Shown in pieces: positions 33,896 to 44,577 of a DNA stretch of 64,000 bases. The translations under genes and the position numbers were made by a program. This stretch comes from Sporopachydermia quercuum (taxonomy: Eukaryota; Ascomycota; Sporopachydermiomycetes; Sporopachydermiales; Sporopachydermiaceae), in NCBI GenBank assembly GCA_001599295.1, contig BCGN01000006.1:1351463-1415462 (forward strand). The letters are read 5' to 3'. Positions within the stretch are counted from its first letter, which is position 1. Each line of letters begins with the position of its first letter. Under the pieces are notes generated by a model, which saw only the letters and a list, made by a program, of their open reading frames with translations, ran no database searches and was not told where the DNA came from.

Positions 33896-35437
33896 TTATT
33901 TATGTAAATATTTCAATTCGAAGTATCGTAATACAGGATAGGTAATACCAGAAAAACCAAAACTCAAAAAGACACCTAAATCACCACCATATTCTCCGAT
34001 TTTCAAAGCAATTGGACCAATGTAGTAAACTTGACACATTCCAACCACTGCTCCAGCAACTCCGCAACAGAACGCAAGAGTTGCTGCATATCCATCTGTT
34101 AATCCTTTCTTATCATTCCATGATGACCATTCATATTCACGAGTTCTTCTAAAGATTAAGGTTTCCTCAACTAGAATTGTACAGAAAATCATAGTCCAAT
34201 ATCCAATCATTGGCAAAAAGTTGTTCAAGTAGTTTGATAGTTCGTTTCTACCACCAAGACTACAGCCCAATGAAATTAGGAATCCAATAACTGTCACAAA
34301 CCATCTTGGTACTTTTGAAAAGAATGAAGTTCCTGCTTGAACAGCTAATGGTACTGAATAGAAGTTAAGCACATTGTTTGATATCAACGAAAGGAATAAG
34401 ATAACTAATATGAATTTTCCTCCTCCATTCCATCTAGATAATGCTTGATTGAGCAAGCCGCCATTACCAGCATCTGCATAGGCATCTTGGAATNCGGTGT
34501 TATTAAGATAAGCAGAAGAAATACAACAAGCTAAAGCACCCACGAAACAAGAAGGTAGACAAATACCAATAAATGTCAATCCAAATGTTTTAATTTTTGG
34601 TGTGTTTTCTGGGAAGTAAATATAATAATCACTAGCGATTGCTGCCCAACCAGCATTAATACCAAATGCAACTCCAAAGAATGATAGCGCATTACCTGCA
34701 ATTGTTACAGAGTCACCAGAAGAAGGAGTAGTGTTATCAAAATACTTTCCAGAGCAAATAAATGTCAATAAAAAGAATATTATTGTAGGTAAACACATAA
34801 CTTTTTCATAGAAATGAACCAGTTTGATACCAACGATAGCGACAACAACAGAAACAATAGCAACAATGACAATTCCAACTTCTATAGGAACTTTACCGTT
34901 AGAGATTGATTTCAATACTTGTCCACCGAAAACCAAGTTAATAATACTAAAACCTTCAACTGATATGAAATTGAAGATACAAAGAATTTTAGATGGGAAC
35001 CAGCCAAATGTAATTCTTGAACCTACCATTTGTCTCAAACCAGACATTGGTCCATAAATTGAACAATAGGCAGCAACCAATGCACCAGCGACTGCACCAA
35101 ACATACTCGACACTAATGAGTCTCGTAATGAAAGACCAAACAATGGTGACCCAAGGAAAAATCCTGAAGCAGAAGTAAGTGAACCAGCACCAGAGCACCA
35201 GAGATAAATCATATTTAATTTTGAAAAGTGTTCATCTCTTTCATTTGCTTCTACTCTTTCAATACCTCTTGCTTCAGCTCCAAGACTATCTAACTTATCT
35301 GAGATGACTTTGAAGTGCTTGAAAATTCCAACGGGAGCTTCCTTTTCCTCGACCGAGATGGAACCAATATCACTTTCCTCGTAGATCTTTGGTTGGGAAT
35401 GTTTTTCTAATGATGATGACTCCATTGTATTTAACAT
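33896..35437 (-). CDS. NCS1-family permease (FCY2/TPN1-type nucleobase or vitamin B6 transporter)
   Basis: A 513-residue plasma-membrane proton symporter of the NCS1 family. The cytosolic N-terminus carries the family block ARGIERVEANERDE. About twelve membrane segments follow, including the diagnostic GxxxGPMSGLRQMVGSRITFGWFPSK region after TM2 and the SNNVLNFYS motif in the middle. Fungal members transport cytosine and purines (FCY2) or pyridoxine (TPN1); the substrate cannot be fixed from sequence alone. A second ATG at codon 5 is an equally good start. One N at 34494 leaves a residue undetermined. It is divergent from the amidohydrolase, and GATAAG boxes plus a GCGG-N6-CCAC near-palindrome lie between them. 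Confidence 0.9.
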   Translation of the reverse strand: MLNTMESSSLEKHSQPKIYEESDIGSISVEEKEAPVGIFKHFKVISDKLDSLGAEARGIERVEANERDEHFSKLNMIYLWCSGAGSLTSASGFFLGSPLFGLSLRDSLVSSMFGAVAGALVAAYCSIYGPMSGLRQMVGSRITFGWFPSKILCIFNFISVEGFSIINLVFGGQVLKSISNGKVPIEVGIVIVAIVSVVVAIVGIKLVHFYEKVMCLPTIIFFLLTFICSGKYFDNTTPSSGDSVTIAGNALSFFGVAFGINAGWAAIASDYYIYFPENTPKIKTFGLTFIGICLPSCFVGALACCISSAYLNNTXFQDAYADAGNGGLLNQALSRWNGGGKFILVILFLSLISNNVLNFYSVPLAVQAGTSFFSKVPRWFVTVIGFLISLGCSLGGRNELSNYLNNFLPMIGYWTMIFCTILVEETLIFRRTREYEWSSWNDKKGLTDGYAATLAFCCGVAGAVVGMCQVYYIGPIALKIGEYGGDLGVFLSFGFSGITYPVLRYFELKYLHK

Positions 35438-35824
35438 TTCGTTGAATTGTTAGAACGAACTGGAGAATAGAAGGACTAATACTAATTTGTTATGAAAGTA
35501 TTATTGTATCTCTAATGTCATGTATATTATTCATATCAACCTTTCAAAATCTAAGCGGCTTCGATGCAATATTTATATAACTTAACCTTTGCATAGTCAA
35601 ATGCTGATTTAAGAAAGAACTGCTGATATCTTATGTTGTTCATTATATGTTCAACTGGAAACATTCATCCCCTATTCTTTTTATTGTAAACCTTTCGATA
35701 TTTATATTTCTTTATCTGAAAAGAAGTAATAAAAAAATTAATTAGTCAAAATATAGAAAGAAATGAACAAAGAGAGAAAAGTAAGAAAGAAGTAGACGCA
35801 TTTAAGACGTTGATAAGAAGAAAG

Positions 35825-35838
35825 GCGGAATTTTCCAC
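35825..35838. promoter_or_regulatory. Near-palindrome GCGG-AATTTT-CCAC
   Basis: One mismatch from GCGG-N6-CCGC, about 390 bp upstream of the permease ATG. It shares the GCGGAA…TTCC frame of the better site at 36660. Proposed weak site for the neighbouring zinc-cluster regulator. Confidence 0.3.
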
Positions 35839-36659
35839 CTTATCAGAATAAATCATTCCTTTAAATGGATACCTTGTGAAACTTACGAAGAGGAGATTTC
35901 CGTTCCTGTATATGTCAAATAAATGGCAATTTTTATGAAGATAAAATAGAAAAAATCATAAAGAATCGAACAATTTCAATTTAAACTTGATTATTATTAT
36001 TATTGCTGATTTATTGGTCGGTTTGGTATCGTGTGAATCTCATATAACCTGACTAACGGATAAGACTAGATTGATACTCCATTAATATGCCACATAGGTT
36101 TCCAGACATTCGAAAGTCTAAAGGGGGCCATGATTTTTGATCATTGCAACGTGACGACTTGAACAATAGGCTTATAATCTAGATGAGTAACTCGCCGTTT
36201 GTTAGCCTTGTTTATTTCTGTTACATATCTGTTCAAGCAAGCAATAATTATTTGAGTTTAACAATGGTCTACTCATCGCCTGGGAAGTAAGAAGGTCTTC
36301 ATTTTTTTCAGCTATCAGTCACGTGCTGTAATTGAAGCTAGCTTAAGCGTAAGAAAAAAAGGTTTGTTCTAAATAGCTAAGACTCCGAAAGGGAAGAAAG
36401 TCTCGTTAGAGAATACGATGCAACAAGTGAATAGGAAATAACTGATAAGAAGTGAAATTACAGCTCAAAAGAGAGAAGTTAAGAATTTTATGCATNTAAA
36501 TTTTAGTTATTAGATCATTCATTTAAACGAGAATCAAACTTTTGTATTTAATGAGTTTAGTGAGTCATTATCAATAGGAGGCTCGGGAGTAGTGTGATTT
36601 AAGCTTCAACGCTTTTCTCTAAGCTACCTGCCTGATATGGAAAATAGTTTGAACCTTAA

Positions 36660-36673
36660 GCGGAACTTTCCGC
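36660..36673. promoter_or_regulatory. Palindrome GCGG-AACTTT-CCGC (CGG-N6-CCG)
   Basis: Inverted CGG half-sites with six-base spacing about 250 bp upstream of the amidohydrolase ATG. The arms extend to AGCGGAA and TTCCGCT around two bases. It matches the site upstream of the Zn2Cys6 gene at eight fixed positions. Confidence 0.5.
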
Positions 36674-36921
36674 TGAGGATATCCTCTGATTGTCGAAGCA
36701 GAAATATTTCTCATCTATCATTGGTTTGATAACGAAATAGAACAATAAATAAAAGTTACCTAAATATATAAAAGGTCGTTAGCAGTATAGCGGCAATAGA
36801 ATAACTATGGTTTGGTTTATGTTGCGGAGTTGTGGGTATCATCTTGTTCTTTATCGATTATCATCATTACTCAAGTAAACCAGGTTCTTCAGATAGCTGA
36901 ATAAACTGAAAACCTGCGATT

Positions 36922-38256
36922 ATGACCCGACTCATATTGAAAGGAGGAAAAATCCTCACTTTAGATGAGAAAGATACATTGCTTTCATCCGAATATGTTG
37001 TAGTTATCAACAAAAAAACTGGAATCATTGAGCAAATTACAGAAAGTTACGAGGAAGAAAGTGATGATGAAGTGTTAGACTGCACTGATCAGGTCATTAT
37101 GCCAGGATTGGTTGACATGCATTTTCACAGTGCAGTTGCTAGAGGTTGGAATGATCATATGCCTTTGAAAGAATATCTAGAAGAGTGCTGGTATCCTTCT
37201 ATTAGAGCTTTGGATGAAGAGTCTACCTATTGGGTGGGGCTAGCTTCTTATTTGGAAGCTATCAAATCAGGGACCACTCATGTTAATGACATGTACAGAT
37301 TTTTGGGCGGATTAGCAAAAGCTGCCGATAAAATAGGAATCCGAGCTGTTTTGTCTAACGATATTGCTCTAGACAAATATAATCTCGATACTCTAGCCGA
37401 CGCCAAAGAAGCATTCTATAAATACCATAATAGTGCTAATGGAAGAGTAAAAGTAAGAATAGGTATCGAATGGTTGCCATTAGCCAACAAAGAATTATTA
37501 CTCAATGCCCGAGCACTAGCTGATGAATTAAAAACGGGAATTCATTTACATTTGAATGAAAGTCCAACAGAAGTTGAAATAGTGAAAGGCTATACAGGTG
37601 GTAAGGGACCTACAGAATTGGCATACGAGTGTGGTATTCTAGGTCCTGATTGTGTTGCAGCACATTGTGTTCATTTAAGTGACAACGAGATTAATCTTAT
37701 GAAACAAACAAACACTTTTATCTCACACAATCCTTCATCTAACGCAAAACTAGGTAATGGTATTGCGAGACTTTGTGAATGGCAAAAGAAGGGTATAGTT
37801 GTTGGATTGGGCCACGATGCTGCGGAATGCAATAATTCAAGAGACGTTTTCGAAGTCATGAAGTTCTGCTCTTTGATCCATAGAGCCAAATTTCAAGATC
37901 CAACACTTTTACAGCCAAATACTATTCTCAAGATGTGTTGTGTTAATGGCAACCTTGGTTTGAACTATGACAAATACTCTCAGCCAATCAAAGCAGGTAT
38001 GGTAAAAGTTGGCTATAAAGCTGATTTAATTACATTAGATTTGAAGAACATCAAAATGGTCCCAGTATCAAAGAACGATGTCCTTCAATACTACAGTAAT
38101 ATAGTGTTCTCTTGTAATGGTAGTGTGGTCATGTCATCAGTTATTGATGGTGCCGTTGTAATGAAGAATAAAAAGTTTGTTAATGTCGACGAGGAAGAAG
38201 TCATTAACAAAGCCAACGAAATCTTCAATAGGATCAAAGATCAAATTCACGCTTAA
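36922..38256 (+). CDS. Amidohydrolase (SAH/MTA deaminase / chlorohydrolase-type subgroup)
   Basis: A 444-residue metal-dependent hydrolase. The metal-binding HxH is at His67 and His69 (PGLVDMHFHSAVARGW). The third His lies in GIHLHLNES, the fourth in VAAHCVHLS, and the catalytic Asp in GLGHDAAECNNSRD. The last block usually reads LGTDGxxSNN in bacterial MTA/SAH deaminases and TrzN/AtzA-like enzymes; here the Thr is replaced by His while Asp and the NN pair remain. The family deaminates or dechlorinates purine- and triazine-like rings. Given its divergent pairing with an NCS1 permease and GATA boxes, nucleobase salvage or nitrogen catabolism is my inference. No intron. It resembles prokaryotic enzymes more than yeast guanine deaminase; old horizontal transfer is possible but unproven. 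Confidence 0.85.
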   Translation: MTRLILKGGKILTLDEKDTLLSSEYVVVINKKTGIIEQITESYEEESDDEVLDCTDQVIMPGLVDMHFHSAVARGWNDHMPLKEYLEECWYPSIRALDEESTYWVGLASYLEAIKSGTTHVNDMYRFLGGLAKAADKIGIRAVLSNDIALDKYNLDTLADAKEAFYKYHNSANGRVKVRIGIEWLPLANKELLLNARALADELKTGIHLHLNESPTEVEIVKGYTGGKGPTELAYECGILGPDCVAAHCVHLSDNEINLMKQTNTFISHNPSSNAKLGNGIARLCEWQKKGIVVGLGHDAAECNNSRDVFEVMKFCSLIHRAKFQDPTLLQPNTILKMCCVNGNLGLNYDKYSQPIKAGMVKVGYKADLITLDLKNIKMVPVSKNDVLQYYSNIVFSCNGSVVMSSVIDGAVVMKNKKFVNVDEEEVINKANEIFNRIKDQIHA

Positions 38257-39198
38257 GGATGCAACAAGACTGATGGATTATATAAGGAAATATAGGCTAA
38301 TAGATAGAGGTACTTATTTTATAGCAATTAATTATAATCATTATTTGGTATAATAAAATGNGTAAACAGAAAGAGAAGATTGAAAATGGTAGGATTCTTC
38401 CCGAGATTGTCTTATTGGTTCTGCTTATCTTGGGACATTTATATTGATGTAGATTTAATTGTTTCCGTTATTTGATAAATACTATAATGAGGTTATAATC
38501 GGGACTTAGCATGTGTACTGCTTGGGATTAGTAGTTAAGTCTGTTACAGATATCTATTGTTGCTCCCNTGGTGCAAACGTATGTATCTTCGTTGCAAGAG
38601 ATTAATTTTATTATTGATTACTTCATCACTTATTATAATGGCAAATCACCACAACTATCAGCCATTATCAGAAGGTGACTCGGTGTAAAAGGAAAGGTTT
38701 CAGAACATATATTTATATANTATTCTATAATATTATTCTTAATGAAACTAGCTTATGTCAGCTCGTTATTTCATATTGAATTGCTAAGATGAAATCTAAC
38801 ATGCTTACACAAGCAGNTCATCTTCTGACTCTCCCATGATCACTTTCAACTGATCTTCTGAACACCCCGTAGAATTTGTATGAGCTTCCACACACCAAAA
38901 TAAAGACAGCTCATGTATCAATCTCTCACTGTGTGGCAATAGGAAATGTCCGATCAACAACTCTATATCTATCGCAGTTAATCAATTGTCACACTTTTCT
39001 TTCTCCGGTGAGTCTCATTGAATGATCTTTTACTTGAGGTTATAAAAACTACGTTCAATTGACATTTCAATGTTTTCACTCAGAGAGAATTTGTTTACTA
39101 ATACCGTTCAAGCAAATCAATAGTTAAATTGATAGAAGTTTCATTCAATCCATTAGGAAGAAATAAAGGTTCATAGGTTAGAATAAAGAAAGATCAGT
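38257..39198. other. Intergenic region upstream of PRE3
   Basis: 942 bp with four isolated N calls (about 38362, 38568, 38720 and 38818). Contains the PRE3 promoter. No exact proteasome control element (GGTGGCAAA) and no gene seen. Confidence 0.35.
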
Positions 39199-40258
<1,060 letters not shown>

Positions 40259-41352
40259 AAGTGGTTTGAGTCAAGGTAGCAATAATATGATAATTCATCG
40301 ATAAAAAAAATGATATGTTTCAAGATGGGGTACTGTAGAAAGGAGAGAAAGAGTGCTCGTAGCCCTGAATAACTACACTATGTTTCCAAAGAAGACAGTC
40401 TTTTGAACTACCTTTAGCTCGTGAATTCTCTCCTGTTAAATCTGAAGAGCCATAGAAATTGTTGAAAATTCAGATCCATGATCGAGTACCAAATTTGTTC
40501 ATAGATTTCGTAGACTGAAGTTTGATACTCAATGTATGTTCACTTCAGCTGAAAGTNAAAAAAACTAGAATTGATACTTGTGTTTGCTAGTACTAATCCG
40601 TACATAATCCGATGGTAAATTTTCTTGACAATATTTATTTCAAACTAACTCTTATTATAATCTTATAATAATACCATGCTGGCACTTCTTCATTCAATGA
40701 ACGAGATAGAGGACGAAATATTGTCAGTTCGAAGAATAAACAGAATATTGGGTAAATATAAGGTTAGCAGAAGCAATGTCCAACTGAAACTCCGTGAAAA
40801 ACTGATAGACTGTGCTTTGTTTACTCTCAGCACCTTAGAACCCTTTCAAAGAACACACTTTGTGGATACTAACAAGACAATACCTCACACTACTTGAATT
40901 TCCCTTTTGCTGAGCATCATGTTTTCCTTTAAAGCGCTTACAATCACTCCACAGGCATTACATTATTCCTAGTTATTTAACTTTGCATCAAACCATGCAT
41001 CACGTCTCATCTTGCCAACCTTGTCAGCTTATACTTTTCAAAATTCTCCTTCAGTGTTACGTGTTTTGCTACACAGAAGACTTCTCTAACTTTGTATCTC
41101 ATTTTTGCACGACTGATAATTCAACTCCCAGTACTGAATGATCTGCTAGATATAGGGTCGAAAGGGTGTGCGGTTTAGATTCTTTGTGTCAGACAGATAT
41201 AAACGCGTTCAGGTAGACAGCTTCTGGTCCTTTTGTATAAATGAATAGTTGTTTATCACTATAATTCATAGCAGCAAAGAGGTAAAACTACTATTCTGCT
41301 TATTATAAATTTCAACCACATCATCACTTAAGGAAAATCCAGATCATAGAAT
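40259..41352. other. Intergenic region PRE3-MNN11
   Basis: Contains a 73-codon open frame (40676-40897, +) with a helical, charged composition and no recognisable family. It could be a small gene or chance. Otherwise AT-rich sequence and the mannosyltransferase promoter. One N at ~40557. Confidence 0.3.
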
Positions 41353-42972
41353 ATGCACGCTGGGTTACCAAAGCGAGATCACTTCCGCCCAAAGGGCAAA
41401 CAGGGCAATGGAGCGTTTGTCGCCGGGTTTGCATTGGTTCGGCGGTTCGAAAGACTGGTTGAATCGCCAAAAAGAAGGAAACAGGTCCTATATATTATGT
41501 TGGGAATATTCACGTTTATATGGTTTTTCTTTGCTACATCATCATTTGGTAGTGGTTATACTCTCGACTCATCAGGCTCTGTTGATGCTGCTAAAGACAA
41601 ATCGCTAAGCTTATACAGCAAAAATTCAATATATGCCAATATCAAAGTAATGGTTCCAACATTGGAAGATCTACCTTATCTTGGTCAAAAGAAACCTAAG
41701 AAACCAGATGTACTGAGTTTAAAATCCATAGATGAGGTTATTGATTTCCGTACTGGCAAGCCTATCTATACCAAGAAACAATTGGCAGAGGTTCAAAAGA
41801 AATCCAAAAAGACGTACGAAGAGGAACTGGAAAAGTTCAACCAATCTCCAGCAGGTAAAGCATTTCGGAATTCAGAAGTTCTCGATTTGATGGTGTTCTC
41901 ACCTGATGGAAAACCTATCACCGACCAACAACGTCAAACTACTTATAATTTCAATAATGGCTATTCGAAGTCTATGGGAATTCCTCCTGTTGTCATCGTT
42001 ACAGGACTTGATCGCGAGAGATATAACACAGATCATTTGAAAAGGGTTTTGGAGAACAGAATGGAGTATGCTGGTAATCTAAAGTATGGTTTGTATACTA
42101 GATATCTGCAAGACTATGTCTCTGATCCTTCCTACGAGATTAGTCCTGAAAATGATAAAGCATGGGCTAAAGTTGAACTTTTGCGCAATGCTATGCATGC
42201 ATTCCCTACCAGTAAATATTTCTGGTTTATTGATGAAGACGCTTTGATAATGGATATTTCATTTGATGTGGTAAAAAATGTTATTGACCCAAAAGCATTA
42301 GATAATCTAATGATCAAAGATGAGCCTTTAACAGAACAATCATCAACTATCAAAAGTTACAAGCATATTCTCCCAGAAGATGTGAATTTCATTATAACTA
42401 AAGGTGAGATACATCCCGACACATCGTCCTTCATTATTACTAATAATGATTATGGAAGATCATTCCTCGAGTTTTGGAATGAACCTTTATTCAAGAAGTA
42501 CAATGGTTTTCATCTCAAAGAACAGTCTGCTTTATCACATATCTTACAGTGGCATCCTGTGTTGCTTTCTAAGTTTGCTTTCGTTCCTGCAAAAAGCATA
42601 GCCAGTAAATATGGTGTTGCTAGTTTAAATGAGAAGACTGTCGTTGATGTAAACGACGTTCATTATTCTTCAGGTGATCCCATTGTAGTTCTGAAGGATT
42701 GTGAACTAGCTGGTAATTGTTTAGAAGAGTTCCAGAAGTATTGGAGTAGGCTAAAAACTGGTACTAATGAGGGATCTAAGATAGATAAAGCTGATCTCAA
42801 ACCAAAGAAAAAAGATGATGCTAAAGCACAAGAAGTAAAGAAGGAAGAAGCTAAGAAAGGAGGAGGAAAAGAAGAACTCCAGAAAGGCGTGGAAGCGGAA
42901 AAATCAAAAAAAATCAAAGAGTCATCCGGTGATGCAGGTCTACCAGAGAAGAAGAACGCTGCTAATGCTTAG
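41353..42972 (+). CDS. MNN11: Golgi alpha-1,6-mannosyltransferase subunit (MNN10/MNN11, GT34)
   Basis: A type II Golgi membrane protein of the GT34 family. Mnn10 and Mnn11 belong to the M-Pol II complex that elongates the alpha-1,6-mannan backbone of N-glycans. A short cytosolic N-terminus is followed by one membrane anchor at residues 45-63. The catalytic domain starts near residue 210 (PPVVIVTGLDRERY), with the DxD metal site D294-E-D296 in KYFWFIDEDALIMD. The conserved TSSFIITNNDYGRSF and LSHILQWHPVLL blocks follow. The last ~80 residues are Lys/Glu-rich and disordered, beyond the S. cerevisiae length. The choice of MNN11 over MNN10 rests on overall likeness and is less sure than the family. 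Confidence 0.85.
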   Translation: MHAGLPKRDHFRPKGKQGNGAFVAGFALVRRFERLVESPKRRKQVLYIMLGIFTFIWFFFATSSFGSGYTLDSSGSVDAAKDKSLSLYSKNSIYANIKVMVPTLEDLPYLGQKKPKKPDVLSLKSIDEVIDFRTGKPIYTKKQLAEVQKKSKKTYEEELEKFNQSPAGKAFRNSEVLDLMVFSPDGKPITDQQRQTTYNFNNGYSKSMGIPPVVIVTGLDRERYNTDHLKRVLENRMEYAGNLKYGLYTRYLQDYVSDPSYEISPENDKAWAKVELLRNAMHAFPTSKYFWFIDEDALIMDISFDVVKNVIDPKALDNLMIKDEPLTEQSSTIKSYKHILPEDVNFIITKGEIHPDTSSFIITNNDYGRSFLEFWNEPLFKKYNGFHLKEQSALSHILQWHPVLLSKFAFVPAKSIASKYGVASLNEKTVVDVNDVHYSSGDPIVVLKDCELAGNCLEEFQKYWSRLKTGTNEGSKIDKADLKPKKKDDAKAQEVKKEEAKKGGGKEELQKGVEAEKSKKIKESSGDAGLPEKKNAANA

Positions 42973-43440
42973 ATTCTTGAAAACGTTTAATCTCCCCTAT
43001 ATACCATACATTTCTATTCATAGTCAGTGAGTACTTATTTGATTATATTCTACATTTTGTTCTGAAGTTGACTGAATAGATAGCTCCATGGACCAGATCA
43101 TTGATTGCTGGTTTGTCAATGTAGTAATTTGTAAATTCAAAGACGTTTTTGGAAGGTTTTTTTTTATATTTTTTTTATATTTTTTTTTTTGATGAGAATC
43201 TGTTCAAACATTTTGTATTAATGTACATAGTTAAACTGTGTCGCTTTCTAANNTTTAATGTGATGTTACATCGCTCTCATATTATAATATTTCTTAGAGT
43301 TCTGCTATCAACCATACTTGATTTCAAATCAAGGATGGTAGTCCTTTTCGAATGCTCTTAAGTTGAAGCATTCTTCTTATATCTACAAGGCTATGAAAGC
43401 TCAAATTGTAGAATAGCATTTCTTATTGAGAAGTTCTAAA
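42973..43440. other. Convergent intergenic region
   Basis: Between the 3' ends of MNN11 and the TMEM115-type gene. Includes T-rich runs at ~43156-43190, two adjacent N calls at ~43252, and the 29-bp near-palindrome at 43311-43339. Confidence 0.4.
43311..43339. terminator. 29-bp near-perfect palindrome between convergent genes
   Basis: Arms of 14 bp (43311-43324 and 43326-43339) match at 13 positions around a single base, with core CTTGATTT-C-AAATCAAG. Its symmetric position between two convergent genes suggests a bidirectional 3'-end or terminator-like structure, or a protein site. The function is inferred. Confidence 0.3.
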
Positions 43441-44577
43441 TTAAAAACAAAATACATCTCCCGTAGAATTTTCCATATGATATTGTGTTATTAANTATGG
43501 TTTAGAAGCTTCAGTATTGTGGGCTGGATCGTCAGGTTGAACAGCTATAACACCAATATTTAGATTCTTGGCTTCATCAACAGCCATTCTTTCCTCTAAC
43601 ACTCTTAAAGCAACAGCGCGTCTTCTTTCTGCAGCGTTCAAGTTAGAGTTGCCTGCTCTCTGTTGAGAATTAATTCTTGCTGATGCCCTCAGGTTGCCTT
43701 CGACAATATCTGTTTGTTCGAATGGCTCTATAATACCAATTATCACCGAAAGCTTGTAGCATTGGTCGAAGAATGGTTGCAAAACAGGTACAATGAAGTT
43801 CGGAAAAAAGCTAACTAAAGCAAAGGTGTCTGAAGCATCACCACGAACAGTTACTGAGCCTGCAGATCCTGCATTAGCTCCAAGAACAGGTGCTGTTTGG
43901 GAAGTTTGGAAAAACCTAAGATAAACCCAAGAGGAAAAGAATCCTGAGACAGCTAAAGCTATGATCTGTAATTTACCTAGTAAGATAGATAATACTAGAT
44001 AATATACAAGGAACCCAACCACTAGTCTCTTTAGTCTGAATTTAATTAGTCCTTTGAACAGCTTTAAATTATGTTCTGCTAGTAATTGTTTTAGTACTAC
44101 AAACAGTGCAAGATGGATACCAAAACCCCCGTTGATAGGACTTGTAATCCAGTAGTACTTTCGAAATAGAACACCTGTCAATAGGACTACAAAGAGAGCA
44201 CCTAAATTCGATGCAATTGTTACTATGATTAGAAATTTGGTCACCTCTTGCGAACCCCAGGCGTGTTCACAATATTTCACACCATAGAAGTATATTAAAC
44301 CAGTGAAAAGAAGGCCAGGAAGAGTTGTTTCAACGTATGACGTTGTTAGCAGCACCCAAGGATGTGTGAAAAAAGAGTTAGGAACAAGCCTCAGCCAAGG
44401 CATTACAATGCTACTGAAATCAATTTTGCTGGCGTCATCAGATCCTTCCTGAACTGTTTTATTGTATGTTGATAGTCTGGCAAATGCTGAAAATGTTGAT
44501 AGTGTCAGCAATGTCATCAGCACTGTTCTTGTGACTGGCGGAACATTGATTCTGGTTGGAAGGTTTAAAAAAGCCAT
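43441..44577 (-). CDS. TMEM115/YOL107W-type rhomboid-like Golgi membrane protein
   Basis: Member of the DUF1751/TMEM115 family, rhomboid-like but without protease activity, linked to Golgi retrograde traffic in animals. The S. cerevisiae homologue is YOL107W. Several membrane segments occupy residues ~15-230. They include the family block LVPNSFFTHPWVLLTTSYVETTLPGLLF and the later GGFGIHLALFVVLKQLL. The cytosolic C-terminus ends in a charged helix (AERRRAVALRVLEERM). The base N at 43495 falls in a TAN codon, so the frame either continues for 17 more codons or stops there. Ending at Lys-Pro would give ~360 residues. No intron seen. Confidence 0.85.
   Translation of the reverse strand: MAFLNLPTRINVPPVTRTVLMTLLTLSTFSAFARLSTYNKTVQEGSDDASKIDFSSIVMPWLRLVPNSFFTHPWVLLTTSYVETTLPGLLFTGLIYFYGVKYCEHAWGSQEVTKFLIIVTIASNLGALFVVLLTGVLFRKYYWITSPINGGFGIHLALFVVLKQLLAEHNLKLFKGLIKFRLKRLVVGFLVYYLVLSILLGKLQIIALAVSGFFSSWVYLRFFQTSQTAPVLGANAGSAGSVTVRGDASDTFALVSFFPNFIVPVLQPFFDQCYKLSVIIGIIEPFEQTDIVEGNLRASARINSQQRAGNSNLNAAERRRAVALRVLEERMAVDEAKNLNIGVIAVQPDDPAHNTEASKPXLITQYHMENSTGDVFCF

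Larger units (their letters stand above)
35438..36921. promoter_or_regulatory. Divergent promoter permease/amidohydrolase with GATA boxes
   Basis: A 1.48-kb shared promoter. GATAAG cores, the target of nitrogen-catabolite GATA factors, occur at 35812-35817, 35839-35844 (reverse), 36059-36064 and 36444-36449. A CBF1-type E-box TCACGTG is at 36319-36325. The two CGG-N6 palindromic sites are listed separately. One N at 36496. Confidence 0.45.

Noticed and set aside
40676-40897. 73-residue small protein
   Set aside because: No recognisable domain or conserved context; length compatible with chance in AT-rich DNA.
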